A DNA stretch of 64,000 nucleotides from a virus (IMGVR_UViG_3300021407_000012:17844-81843); one strand, 5' to 3'; counted from the stretch's first letter, positions 45,901 to 53,446 are shown. Notes: a model not told the origin generated them from the sequence alone. A program made the numbers and translations.

Positions 45901-47827
45901 TTCCTCTCCCGATGGTGGAGGTAATCAATCACATATTGGCAATCTAGCAAAGGCTGATGAATTTCTTTATCAAGCATATAATCGAAGTTCTCACACTGAT
46001 TCTGGTGGTCCTTATGGATGGAAAGATGTTCAAGCTTCTCAGCGTTATGGGATGTCACTTAAAGAATATGCTATTCAAGGTATGGACCCTAGAATGCGAA
46101 TGGCATTGTATGAACAAGGTCAAACATACGAGAAAGCAACAGGACAACCATTTACCCTTAATACTGGTTTCCGTGATGACTATCGTCAATCTATTGCTAC
46201 TGGTAAAGTTGTGGCTGCTCCGGGGGGTTCTACACATGGTGGTTCTAGAGTGGTGGGTGATCCTAATAGTCCTTATGCTCAAAAATTTGGACAACAAATG
46301 TCGGGATATGGTCATGGTCAAGCAGCAGACTTTGATGAAGGATTTCCACAATGGGTAGCAAGACAAGGACCTGATACAGGAATAGGTTATACAGGACGAC
46401 ATTTTGGAGATGCCCCTCACGTTTCGTTTAGTGGTTCATATGAAGCACGAAAGGTAGGAGAAGGATTTTCACCACAAGGTGGTGCAAGATTTGGTCAACG
46501 CTTTAATCAATTCATGGGAGATCAAGGAGGCGCACAATCTGCACAAGCCGCTGGTGGAAAGAAAACTATGATTTTCTTTTCGGGTATTGATGGGCGTATT
46601 GATAAAGAAGCTGCTCAAGCATTTGCAAAACAGCAGGGTGCAGAAGCAAAAATATTTGCTTTCAATGATACGGCTAGTGCAGCACAATATCTAAAACAAA
46701 ATCCTGGACCTTATTCTGTTATGGGATTTTCGCAGGGTGCTAGTGCAACTACACTTGAGAGATTCGAAAAGGATGCTATACGTGCTGGTGTTCCTATGCC
46801 AGAAAGAGTTGATACTACTGGATTGAGTGATAAATCCCCTCAATATAAAAGACCGGCTGGTGTTGTGGGTGTTGATTTTATTGATCATTCGGGTGGTGCT
46901 CATGCAGGTCAAACGAATGTAGTTGATATGCGCCCTCGTCTTCCGGCTACTGGTTTTCATGATACACCGGGTACTGGTATTCTAGCTCAGTTAACAAGAG
47001 AAGGTGCCTCTTCTAATCCTTCCAGTCCTTCAGGGGGTGCTCCTTCTAGTGGGAATGTTCCTTCTAGTGGTGATACACAAACTCATTATAATGAAGGATG
47101 GGAAAAGAATTCGATTGGTAAGAAAGGATGGGAACCATCACCATCTCCGATGCCTGATTGGTATAAAAACCAAGGGGGAGATACGGCTAAAGATTATAAC
47201 AATCGTAGGGATGCGTGGCGTAATGCTAGAACTCCACCCCCCGGTGATGTTGGTCCTCCCGCTATGCCTGGAAAATATTCAGGACCAAACGCTGAAGGAC
47301 AACAAGGCGCACCTATTTTAAATCAAGACAGTAAGTATGGTGGTGCTAATAAATTTGGAGGTAAACCACCAGCGCGTGATATACCTGCACCTTCAAAGGA
47401 AACATTATCAGGACCGGTTACTAATCCAGAAGGATCGGCACCAGAAGGATGGCATAAGACTGACACTACACAACAACCAAATGTAAAACAAAAATGGGCT
47501 GATGTTGATAAAGGTGCGGCTGAAGGTAAGTCAGGTGCTAATAGAGTTAAACCTCATGGGGGGGCATCGGTGCGTGATCGTGCGACCCATAAGTCTGGTA
47601 AACCAAAGGAAACACCACAAGGTGGGGGACGTAAAGAAACGTCAGGTGGGGGTAAGCAACATGGCTCCGGTCATCCAAGCACGGGGGGACGTGGTAGCGC
47701 GCCTGGAAATATTGGTGGGGCACCGGTTAACCATCCTGAGTCAGGTGGTGGTTTCCCTGGTTCGGATGGCATTGGAATGGAAAAAATCAACGGGGATTAT
47801 GATAAAGGCGGATTGTGCATGGTGTGA
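42953..47827 (+). CDS. giant multi-enzyme tail/cell-wall hydrolase (1,624 aa)
   Basis: Domains in order: N-terminal coiled coil (about 95-170); a hydrophobic Ala/Gly helix (about 215-245); a gp5/VgrG-like beta repeat (KTTEIKSDRTEIKGSTLTIS, about 360-380); a domain at about 563-720 (MVAENNGSAQGRMSVLETAL) that may be a transglycosylase or SleB-like hydrolase; a GH24 lysozyme (about 778-912) with the T4-lysozyme E...D...T triad in HHEAFEPKPFSDFGQTNIGY plus GT; an M15-type zinc peptidase (about 1003-1166) with GFRDDYRQS, GHGQAADFDEG and DAPHVSF; and a serine-hydrolase-like domain (about 1203-1345) with nucleophile elbow GFSQG. The last 280 residues are Gly/Pro-rich. Linkers include a 13-residue tandem repeat. 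Likely a tail-associated peptidoglycan- and envelope-degrading machine, located beside gp4 under a late-promoter motif. Confidence 0.85.
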   Translation: MANTTSSATTTGAAKGSTFKAYAGNLIGGIVEGAARGLGVSDGGIGQAIKTATTPRVSYVSSPSGTQTPMPSSMRMMVQEQLKLPPPEEIEQATRDLENDPKLPEDGSINTAYNRLHDHVQEGFVAITDVIQHNFHLVEQRLTEQSRAINIINTEQQKTKRSLEDLEQRFGRFERGGLQSRGNDPFKFGNGISEKSWKSSPNNGGGIIEALENLGEGALAGWIARKLWPTMLRSVPWLAAGAALGAAAWFGEKGRSELNALPKATWGDKLDSLGWGTSPSVQEYNRRRSSLQSHNRRRDALGLSSGPLSGNIDDRRGQAPYTGSGEGSGKPLFFQGGAPNEKGPIQLNADQAIISGKTTEIKSDRTEIKGSTLTISADKVKLSDSAKRSLLEQLGLGNLHMPSLASVLSGMSGGATSAVSGLSTMGNQASGGATGDVLSNQVNPQSDSFFGKFGQAFADIGKTIGGGITNGFTDHPNHAIGGFNSGMARRPDGMGGYANAPGSTYVWRPGGGGGGGGRTTWSGGSRPSGGGYGGGGIGINPNTPINVPAGTPGTTATLMSQRAQFRDMLNNPQTRELAMGLMVAENNGSAQGRMSVLETALNRGVSHGFNNSNQIFSSAYYAPFHDGGLQRALGQLRSNPQLRAQVNAEVDQVLGGSNWSNFGTQNGSAGVAASAARDQTVTARWTGETYSRKDNPIGTAHHGAGTIRMEGGWYQNTQRQIQDWDRQHPQNNTTPQGQPSVPQNNTTPQGQPSVPQNTTPASPTSQNNGPTVAIPSGRLTSKQLENFVAHHEAFEPKPFSDFGQTNIGYGTSARPGETSISEPEARQRMVSELDKHMAKVHEMNPKLDQGTKNALASLSYNIGDNWMTLKNQDGSKTLGDYVRDGNIQGIKEKIVQYNKAGGKVLSGLTKRRNDESQMIGNPRWGDVTGSDVGKDWGRAENQGVPGQPTHTQQDPSKPYPAGQTSQVPIGQPPRAGTPPTPGRSSPDGGGNQSHIGNLAKADEFLYQAYNRSSHTDSGGPYGWKDVQASQRYGMSLKEYAIQGMDPRMRMALYEQGQTYEKATGQPFTLNTGFRDDYRQSIATGKVVAAPGGSTHGGSRVVGDPNSPYAQKFGQQMSGYGHGQAADFDEGFPQWVARQGPDTGIGYTGRHFGDAPHVSFSGSYEARKVGEGFSPQGGARFGQRFNQFMGDQGGAQSAQAAGGKKTMIFFSGIDGRIDKEAAQAFAKQQGAEAKIFAFNDTASAAQYLKQNPGPYSVMGFSQGASATTLERFEKDAIRAGVPMPERVDTTGLSDKSPQYKRPAGVVGVDFIDHSGGAHAGQTNVVDMRPRLPATGFHDTPGTGILAQLTREGASSNPSSPSGGAPSSGNVPSSGDTQTHYNEGWEKNSIGKKGWEPSPSPMPDWYKNQGGDTAKDYNNRRDAWRNARTPPPGDVGPPAMPGKYSGPNAEGQQGAPILNQDSKYGGANKFGGKPPARDIPAPSKETLSGPVTNPEGSAPEGWHKTDTTQQPNVKQKWADVDKGAAEGKSGANRVKPHGGASVRDRATHKSGKPKETPQGGGRKETSGGGKQHGSGHPSTGGRGSAPGNIGGAPVNHPESGGGFPGSDGIGMEKINGDYDKGGLCMV
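45137..45214 (+). repeat. 39-bp tandem repeat in linker
   Basis: Two identical 39-base units (45137-45175, 45176-45214) encode PQNNTTPQGQPSV linkers between the first hydrolase domain and the lysozyme domain. Confidence 0.85.
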
Positions 47828-47897
47828 CAACTTGTCGCATAGCTTGTGCTGTCCTATTGTGTTATGTTGGCGACCGTGATCCTAAGGGAGATTTGTT

Positions 47898-48332
47898 ATG
47901 AAGAAATTCCTACTTGTTGCTGCCGCGTGTGTAGCATTCGTGTCACCTCTTCACGCTGAAGCTGGTGTGGTCAATTTTGTGTGTTCCAACATTTTGATCA
48001 ACCCCCAGGATCGTGATCCTGATCCCACCTATAAGATTACGGTTGATCTTCGATTGAGTGATGATGGTGTCTACATTGTTGGCACTCGGGTTATTCATCA
48101 TTCAATTCATGGTGCTCAATATGTTCGGCATCGTCAGTATCCCAATTTTCATGGTACAGATAAGTCCAATGGAAATATTGATGTGTTGTGGGATGGTGAC
48201 AATCAATATGGTCATATGACTGGTCATGTGTTTTGGTATAATCAGAATTGGCATTATACCGAAAGATTAGTCAAGAATGGTCGAGTGATGTTTGACTTGG
48301 ATAGCATTTGTTCAATTGTGAATGGAGAATAA
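47898..48332 (+). CDS. secreted protein 1 of signal-peptide triplet (144 aa)
   Basis: Signal peptide MKKFLLVAAACVAFVSPLHA, cleaved before EAG. Mature part strand-rich with Trp/His (HVFWYNQNWHY) and two Cys. No family recognised. First of three consecutive exported proteins. Confidence 0.78.
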   Translation: MKKFLLVAAACVAFVSPLHAEAGVVNFVCSNILINPQDRDPDPTYKITVDLRLSDDGVYIVGTRVIHHSIHGAQYVRHRQYPNFHGTDKSNGNIDVLWDGDNQYGHMTGHVFWYNQNWHYTERLVKNGRVMFDLDSICSIVNGE

Positions 48333-48333
48333 A

Positions 48334-48645
48334 GTGAAGAAATTCCTACTTATTGCTGCCGCGTGTGCAGCCCTCGTGTCGCCTGTTCATGCAGGTATCT
48401 TTCATAGAGAGTACACATGCATTGTTATCGATAAGGACCCCCCTCTTAATGTACGAGCGACCCCTGGTGGTCGTATCATTGGAGGTTTTGATCGTGGTGA
48501 TAAGGTGATTGTCGTTAGCGCCGACCGCCATCCAAACGCGAGTTGGGTATACGTCGAGTCCCCCACTGAGGGTGCTGTTGCAGGGTGGGTTTATCGTTCC
48601 CTTCTTGGAAGTTGCATCTGGGAAAATATTGAGGGAGAACCATAA
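48334..48645 (+). CDS. secreted SH3b-domain protein (103 aa)
   Basis: GTG 48334 with GGAG 6 bases upstream reproduces the neighbour's signal peptide (KKFLLIAAACAALVSPVHA). Mature part is a bacterial SH3 domain: LNVRATPGGRIIGGFDRGD, WVYVES and GWVYRSLL, with two flanking Cys. Probably binds peptidoglycan in the periplasm. Confidence 0.82.
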   Translation: MKKFLLIAAACAALVSPVHAGIFHREYTCIVIDKDPPLNVRATPGGRIIGGFDRGDKVIVVSADRHPNASWVYVESPTEGAVAGWVYRSLLGSCIWENIEGEP

Positions 48646-49061
48646 TGAAGAAATTCCTAATGGCTTTGGTAGCAGTACAAGTCTTTGTTGTTGCATCATC
48701 ACAAGTCTCACATGCCCAAGCGTTCTCTTCCTATTGGAACCACAACGGTTCCATTATGGGATTAGCTGCACAAGGCAATCAACGTGCATTTGTTTATGTT
48801 CAGCCACGTCCTGGCATGGCTGAGTTGGGTGTGCAGGGGGAAAGCTTTTTCGAGGGAGTGAGTGATGGTCATGCCTATTACGGAACAGCATTTGCTTTTT
48901 CCCCTCGTTGTGGAAAGCTTCCGTTTCCGGTATCGGGACCGATTTCACCTGATCAATTGCATGTGGTTCTGTTTGGTAACATGCCACGGACTGATCCGGT
49001 GACGTGTCAGATTGTGCGTTATGATAATGTAGAATTACATTTTGATTATGTGGGTAGGTAA
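48645..49061 (+). CDS. secreted protein 3 of triplet (138 aa)
   Basis: Signal peptide KKFLMALVAVQVFVVASSQVSHA; start overlaps previous stop (taATG). Strand-rich mature protein with two Cys near the C-terminus. Unknown; export and tandem arrangement suggest a shared periplasmic role. Confidence 0.75.
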   Translation: MKKFLMALVAVQVFVVASSQVSHAQAFSSYWNHNGSIMGLAAQGNQRAFVYVQPRPGMAELGVQGESFFEGVSDGHAYYGTAFAFSPRCGKLPFPVSGPISPDQLHVVLFGNMPRTDPVTCQIVRYDNVELHFDYVGR

Positions 49062-49270
49062 TGTTCCCTGAAGCTATTCGCAAACATCTAACACAGACAA
49101 ACAAAGAACGGGTTTTAGAGAAATATAAAGAGAAGTATGAACCCTCTCTCTATGTCCTTTTGACAATGCTTAGACCTTTGAACCCTCAGTGGTCACTTGT
49201 TACTATTCGGTCGCGTGAGATGAAGATTATATCAGATGCTATCTTTAACGAAACCACTTCCTCTAACTGA
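49061..49270 (+). CDS. small helical-family protein, group A (69 aa)
   Basis: taATG overlap. Ends MKIISDAIFNETTSSN, best match to the 30678 and 18944 family members. Confidence 0.68.
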   Translation: MFPEAIRKHLTQTNKERVLEKYKEKYEPSLYVLLTMLRPLNPQWSLVTIRSREMKIISDAIFNETTSSN

Positions 49271-49451
49271 AGCCGAATTGGCTGGTGTTACCATTACGAA
49301 ACTCCCTCCCGGTATAGCTAGGGGAGCCGATTTTATGACTAAATGGGGAGGGTGGAGGAATAAAAATAATGGTTTGGGAAAGATGCCCCTTGCAAAAACA
49401 CGAGGGAGGAAATTCAAATTCAAAAACAAAAATAAGAAAGGTTGGTACTAA
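49236..49451 (+). CDS. small basic protein (71 aa)
   Basis: Overlaps the previous gene by 35 bases. Ends in a Lys/Arg-rich tail (KFKFKNKNKKGWY). Precedes the gp5-like hub gene; could be a DNA- or wall-binding accessory. Unknown. Confidence 0.6.
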   Translation: MLSLTKPLPLTEAELAGVTITKLPPGIARGADFMTKWGGWRNKNNGLGKMPLAKTRGRKFKFKNKNKKGWY

Positions 49452-49454
49452 ATA
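49448..49454 (+). promoter_or_regulatory. CTAAATA late-promoter-like motif
   Basis: CTAAATA followed by AAGGATC and ATG 49462. Confidence 0.6.
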
Positions 49455-49461
49455 AAGGATC

Positions 49462-51084
49462 ATGACAGGTAATACACAAGAAAGATTTGGCTCTAATAGA
49501 GCGTATGGTTATGGTGGTCAGAAAACTGGCACCATTGTTTCAATTAAAGACCCAGAGAATCGTGGAAGGGTTCAAGTACGTTTCCATGGTTATAATGATG
49601 CTCAAGGTGTTGATAAAGACGGTTTGGAGTGGGTTCATGCGGGAGGGCAAAACTCTCAGATAGCAGGACATACTGCAACACAGCCTTATTATGCTGGCAC
49701 TCAGGTTGAATTACACGGTACCGATGGTGAGCATCAAATCACGGGAGCACGAGCCGGTTTCGATTCTGAAAAACGATTGTCAGGGGAAGACCCACCGCAA
49801 CTCGATACATCGGAAAATACTAAGCCCGACTTACCGAATATTGTTAGAGGGGATAAACAAACATCGGTGCGAGGCTCACCGGGTTTACAACCATCATCGG
49901 ATTATGGTGCTACCAAGTATTTTTCCTATGGTTCATGGTCGAGTATGTTTCAGCATATGTACCCGTATTCTCTAGGTACAGCAGGCAACGTTTCACCATA
50001 TGGGCAGGGTCAAAAAGCCAAGATGCACCAATTAAAATCAATTGGTACTCAGGCAATGCAGAATGGTTCGGACGTACTCGACACAGTTGATGGCATGGAC
50101 GATAATTTCTCGGGAGCATTTAAACCAGCGACCAAAATTATTCGTAACCTACGTAATAATGGTTATGGGAATGGTATTGAGCAACAGGGTGGTCAACAGA
50201 TTGGACAGTCCGAAGGTGTGTTCAATGGAGCGTTCGGAACGAATGCAAACAATGCCAATTTCATGATCCAATCGTTCATTGCTCTAATTCAATCACTTAT
50301 TAAAGCAGTTCAATTTGAAGATAGTTTGACTACGACTAATCTCTATTCCGAAGCGAATAACTTTGGTATTATGATTACACCTTGTCAGAATACTCTATTA
50401 AACATATCATCTGATTTAGTAACAAACCTACAGAATGATTTAAATCAATTGTTAGCAGGTGGAGGGGGGTTACCAACAGCATTCTATCAGTCAATTCTTA
50501 CTGATATCAATACTAATTTTTCTCAGGCAATGTCACAAGGTTCGTTAAATCTATTAACGTTATTGAATAATGCTACAAGCGATTCGAATGGAACACCTTT
50601 TCCATTAAATCAGATTGTCTATATTTTAGGAGGGGCAACGCTATGTACCACCCTCGCACAAAATCTCTTGACATTCGACAATTTAGTTGGTATACCTCAG
50701 TCGGTGACCTATGCGACATGCGGTGGTGTCATCGGACTGGCAATCCAAGGTAAGCTTAATACGTTGCCGCTCTATACGCCAGCTAATACAGCGCCTCCGC
50801 AAGCGACTGATAGTGCTCAAAGCCCGGCATCAATGTCTAAATGGACTGGTAATATGATCGCAATGGGTGAGTTGATGTCAGGACAATTGAATAACAACTT
50901 TTTGACTGGTATACAAAAGAAGTATCAAGATGCGGATCGTAATCATGGTCCGAGTGCACTTAAGAAACATACTGATCGTATACCTAATTATTCGGATGGA
51001 CCATCAAGTCCAGTAAACTATGCTGATCCTTCCCTTGGATCACAAATGCAGCCATGGATATCAGGACAAGGATATGACGCCTAA
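49462..51084 (+). CDS. 5: gp5/VgrG-like baseplate hub protein
   Basis: 540 aa. N-terminal OB-fold: GTIVSIKDPENRGRVQVRFHGY, then EWVHAGGQNS and TQVELHGTDGEHQITGAR, as in T4 gp5 and VgrG/gpV spikes. Unlike T4 gp5 there is no lysozyme domain; enzymatic domains are instead in the 42953 protein. The C-terminal 350 residues are of unknown fold, rich in Asn/Gln. Confidence 0.82.
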   Translation: MTGNTQERFGSNRAYGYGGQKTGTIVSIKDPENRGRVQVRFHGYNDAQGVDKDGLEWVHAGGQNSQIAGHTATQPYYAGTQVELHGTDGEHQITGARAGFDSEKRLSGEDPPQLDTSENTKPDLPNIVRGDKQTSVRGSPGLQPSSDYGATKYFSYGSWSSMFQHMYPYSLGTAGNVSPYGQGQKAKMHQLKSIGTQAMQNGSDVLDTVDGMDDNFSGAFKPATKIIRNLRNNGYGNGIEQQGGQQIGQSEGVFNGAFGTNANNANFMIQSFIALIQSLIKAVQFEDSLTTTNLYSEANNFGIMITPCQNTLLNISSDLVTNLQNDLNQLLAGGGGLPTAFYQSILTDINTNFSQAMSQGSLNLLTLLNNATSDSNGTPFPLNQIVYILGGATLCTTLAQNLLTFDNLVGIPQSVTYATCGGVIGLAIQGKLNTLPLYTPANTAPPQATDSAQSPASMSKWTGNMIAMGELMSGQLNNNFLTGIQKKYQDADRNHGPSALKKHTDRIPNYSDGPSSPVNYADPSLGSQMQPWISGQGYDA

Positions 51085-51274
51085 TTTAATGAATAAATCA
51101 TGTGATAATATTGTTGATGCTACTCAAGAAGTACTTGTAAATACTCAATATGAATTTCGTAAATTTGGTCTTTACATCCATGAAAGTGGTTTCAATCCTT
51201 ATTGGGATGAACGTTTGTGGATGTTATTGTCGCGAGCAATGAGACAGACATATTATGCAGCCTTTAGTATGTAA
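51074..51274 (+). CDS. small helical protein (66 aa)
   Basis: Overlaps the hub gene end by 11 bases. Helix DERLWMLLSRAMRQTYYAAF at the C-terminus is of the small-family type. Confidence 0.62.
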   Translation: MTPNLMNKSCDNIVDATQEVLVNTQYEFRKFGLYIHESGFNPYWDERLWMLLSRAMRQTYYAAFSM

Positions 51275-51398
51275 ATGTGGAAAGACAACCCAGACGATGT
51301 GGAGCATGCCCGATGGGTTTTTATGTTCCAATTGCTATAAGAAGCTAAGAAGAGCAAAGAAGCGTAAGCGATTGAAAGCAAAGAAGAAACGACTGTAA
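51255..51398 (+). CDS. zinc-ribbon basic protein (47 aa)
   Basis: ATG 51255 overlaps the previous gene. CKCGK...CSNC zinc ribbon followed by a Lys/Arg tail (KKLRRAKKRKRLKAKKK). Its TAA is the first triplet of the conserved promoter element. Confidence 0.65.
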   Translation: MQPLVCKCGKTTQTMWSMPDGFLCSNCYKKLRRAKKRKRLKAKKKRL

Positions 51399-51438
51399 CA
51401 TTTCGTGATTAGACATTCACAATGACTTAGGCTAGTGT
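51396..51438 (+). promoter_or_regulatory. conserved phage promoter, copy 1
   Basis: TAACATTTCGTGATTAGACA with TAGACA as -35 (51410-51415), 17 bases, TAGTGT (51433-51438). Expected to drive the structured RNA and the 51872 gene. Confidence 0.8.
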
Positions 51439-51443
51439 CTTTT

Positions 51444-51526
51444 CACACCGGGACGAACTGGACCGGTTAAGCCTAGTGAAAATAGAGAGCCCCGTGAAAG
51501 TTCGTGTGACAATTAGCGGGGCTCTT
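51444..51526 (+). ncRNA. structured leader with terminator-like hairpin
   Basis: TCACACCGGGACGAACT can pair in two blocks with AGTTCGTGTGA further down, and AGAGCCCCG (51486-51494) with CGGGGCTCT (51517-51525). The two pairings interleave, as in attenuators. No ORF. Confidence 0.4.
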
Positions 51527-51700
51527 CGTAACTTACGTCTATCTCTAGTTTCACACCCGGAGTACGGCATGACCGGAAGGTGTTAAAACTCTTTGTTATG
51601 GTTTGTGGAAACTACCCGGATTTAAACCGGTGGAAATCTTAGCGGATTTTAACGGGGTTCAACTCCCCCTAGGAGGTAACGGAGGTAGACGTAAGTTACG
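51527..51700 (+). ncRNA. unidentified structured RNA closed by a 15-bp stem
   Basis: CGTAACTTACGTCTA (51527-51541) and TAGACGTAAGTTACG (51686-51700) are perfectly complementary and enclose 144 nt with further hairpins (CCGGATTTAAACCGG; GGGG-TTCAACT-CCCC resembling a tRNA T-arm). TTCACACCCGGAGTACGG inside is a diverged echo of TTCACACCGGGACGAACT in the leader. No ORF above 60 aa. Family unknown to me. Confidence 0.55.
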
Positions 51701-51871
51701 AATATACCGGTCATTGGAGGGGGGTAGTTCTCCCTAAAACTTGTGGGCTTCTGGTGTGTCTAACTAACACATTCTTTCCCGCGTGTAGAAAACAATGGCT
51801 TTATTAGCCTTAGGAAGCCACGATTGCGCAGTTGTGGAAAGTAGGGCATTTATGATTTGAAAGGGATAGAA

Positions 51872-52258
51872 ATGAAACCTTTTATTCATGCGAAATCTTC
51901 GGCAGCAAAATATGGTGGTAAGCCCGAAGATTACCTTCCGGTGCACGATCTAATAGATTCATCTAAGGCAGCGTTGCCTGATGTTCGTCACCGTGCCTTG
52001 TTTCATTCGTCCTTTGGTATTTTCATGGTTGAAAAGATACTAGGGACCACATTAACGAATTCGGACGGAAAACAAATTTCTGTTCGAGATATTGCGGAAC
52101 AACACGTTATGGAAGACCTGGGATTTATTCCCACGGTTGAAACGTGGTTTCGTAATATGAAGATTGAACCGTGGATGAATGGTAAAAGAAAAGTTGGTAC
52201 CGTTCACCATATCCCTATGCATCTTGATATGGAGTTAAAAGATGTCCTTGTTGATTAA
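51872..52258 (+). CDS. DUF6915-like protein (128 aa)
   Basis: HAKSSAAKYGGKPEDYLPVHDLIDSSK, DVRHRALFHSSFGIF and IAEQHVMEDLGFIPT follow the DUF6915 pattern, found in phages and bacteria with unknown function (several conserved His suggest metal binding). ATG 51872 behind AGGGAT. Confidence 0.82.
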   Translation: MKPFIHAKSSAAKYGGKPEDYLPVHDLIDSSKAALPDVRHRALFHSSFGIFMVEKILGTTLTNSDGKQISVRDIAEQHVMEDLGFIPTVETWFRNMKIEPWMNGKRKVGTVHHIPMHLDMELKDVLVD

Positions 52259-52691
52259 AACGTTGGTTGCTGAATATAATAAGACCAAGAAAGAATTTAT
52301 GGAGAAAGCGCGGAACGCATTGCGTGGTGCTTTCAATGAATTCTTCGATGCCAATCCAGAGATTGGTCAGGTCGTATGGACGCAGTATACACCATATTTT
52401 AATGATGGTGACGAATGTGTGTTTAGTGTACATGATATGTTTTTCAACTTTGTTACCTTTGATGGTGAACCTGAGGATTATGAAGACGACGACGCGGATT
52501 GTTATGGCGCTAGTTTTTATAGCTATAAGGGTGAGACTGATCCTATCTCGGAACAACGTGCTGCGTTCAAAAATTTCACACATGCAATTCGTGGCCTCCC
52601 CGATGAAATCTTCAAAGATTCTTTTGGGGATCACGTGAAAGTGATTGCCAATCGGGATGGTTTTAATATACAAGAGTATGAGCACGAGTAA
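52242..52691 (+). CDS. acidic hypothetical protein (149 aa)
   Basis: 17-base overlap with the DUF6915 gene, GGAG upstream. Helical N-terminus then a very acidic middle (EPEDYEDDDADCYG). Possible nucleic-acid mimic or inhibitor; unproven. Confidence 0.72.
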   Translation: MSLLIKTLVAEYNKTKKEFMEKARNALRGAFNEFFDANPEIGQVVWTQYTPYFNDGDECVFSVHDMFFNFVTFDGEPEDYEDDDADCYGASFYSYKGETDPISEQRAAFKNFTHAIRGLPDEIFKDSFGDHVKVIANRDGFNIQEYEHE

Positions 52692-52744
52692 TTCTAGCGA
52701 GAGCTAGAGTCCGGAGGTTACTCCCTTTTCCTCCGGTATTACTT

Positions 52745-52786
52745 GAGGGGGTGATGCGCATCGGGCGCTCCCCCCTCCCTTTTTTC
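52745..52786 (+). terminator. intrinsic terminator
   Basis: GAGGGGG and CCCCCTC stem with a GC-rich loop (containing GCGC), followed by TTTTTT. Confidence 0.8.
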
Positions 52787-52805
52787 ACAAGGATTTCCTA
52801 TGCCT

Positions 52806-52989
52806 AAGAGGTAAATTTCTTATATCCGAAAATAAAAAAAAGGTCAGACGTAAACAGCAACTTGCTTATGCTGTAGTTAAATCGCTTGGAATACCATTAA
52901 ATGTAGAGCAAAGTGATAGCCGAAAAAAATACAAAGAAAGAACTGTTCTTTCTTATAAGGCAGTTCAATCGATGGAAATTCAACTTTGA
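52806..52989 (+). pseudogene. truncated duplicate of the 53006 gene
   Basis: An open frame without a usable start encodes KKVRRKQQLAYAVVKSLGI and ends SMEIQL, paralleling KKVRKKRQLAYAVLKSLGI ... VVKSLGIQL of the downstream intact gene. It is the decayed C-terminal half of a tandem duplication; an eight-A run lies in it. Confidence 0.7.
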
Positions 52990-53005
52990 TTAGGATATAC
53001 CTGGG

Positions 53006-53446
53006 ATGAAAGTTTGTATTATATGTGCTACAATGTTTGAGCAAACAAACAATGCACAAAAATGTTGTTCTGAGAACTGTACAAAAATATTAATCAAAAA
53101 ACGTCGAAGACGTTATAATCAATCAGAAAAAGGTAAAGTAACAAATAGACGTAGTAATAAACGTTATCTGAAATCAAAAAAAGGTAAGGAAACTAAAAAA
53201 TCTTATTCTAGAGAATATAGAAAGTTTTATTATCGAACAGAAAGCGGTAAATTACGGATGCAGGCAGCGTCGAAAAAAGTTAGAAAAAAAAGGCAACTTG
53301 CTTATGCTGTACTTAAATCCTTGGGAATAAAGAAAAAGTATAAGAGAGAAAACGAAAAACAAGATGTTAACGTCCTTAAGAAAGAATATGAAAAACGAGT
53401 TGCTGTTGCTTATGAGGTAGTTAAATCGTTGGGAATTCAACTTTGA
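53006..53446 (+). CDS. zinc-finger protein with KGK repeats (146 aa)
   Basis: N-terminal CIICATMFEQ ... CCSENC zinc knuckle, then three to four degenerate repeats of the type YxxSxKGKxTxxR (QSEKGKVTNRR, KSKKGKETKKS, RTESGKLRMQ) and two copies of (R/V)AYAVxKSLGI. Very basic and AT-rich compared with flanks. Resembles phage DNA-binding modules of homing elements without the nuclease; likely mobile. Confidence 0.68.
   Translation: MKVCIICATMFEQTNNAQKCCSENCTKILIKKRRRRYNQSEKGKVTNRRSNKRYLKSKKGKETKKSYSREYRKFYYRTESGKLRMQAASKKVRKKRQLAYAVLKSLGIKKKYKRENEKQDVNVLKKEYEKRVAVAYEVVKSLGIQL

Noticed and set aside
42960-47800. Several 70-130 aa ORFs on both strands inside the giant tail gene
   Set aside because: They follow the codon periodicity of the 1,624-aa frame and lack ribosome-binding sites; shadows.
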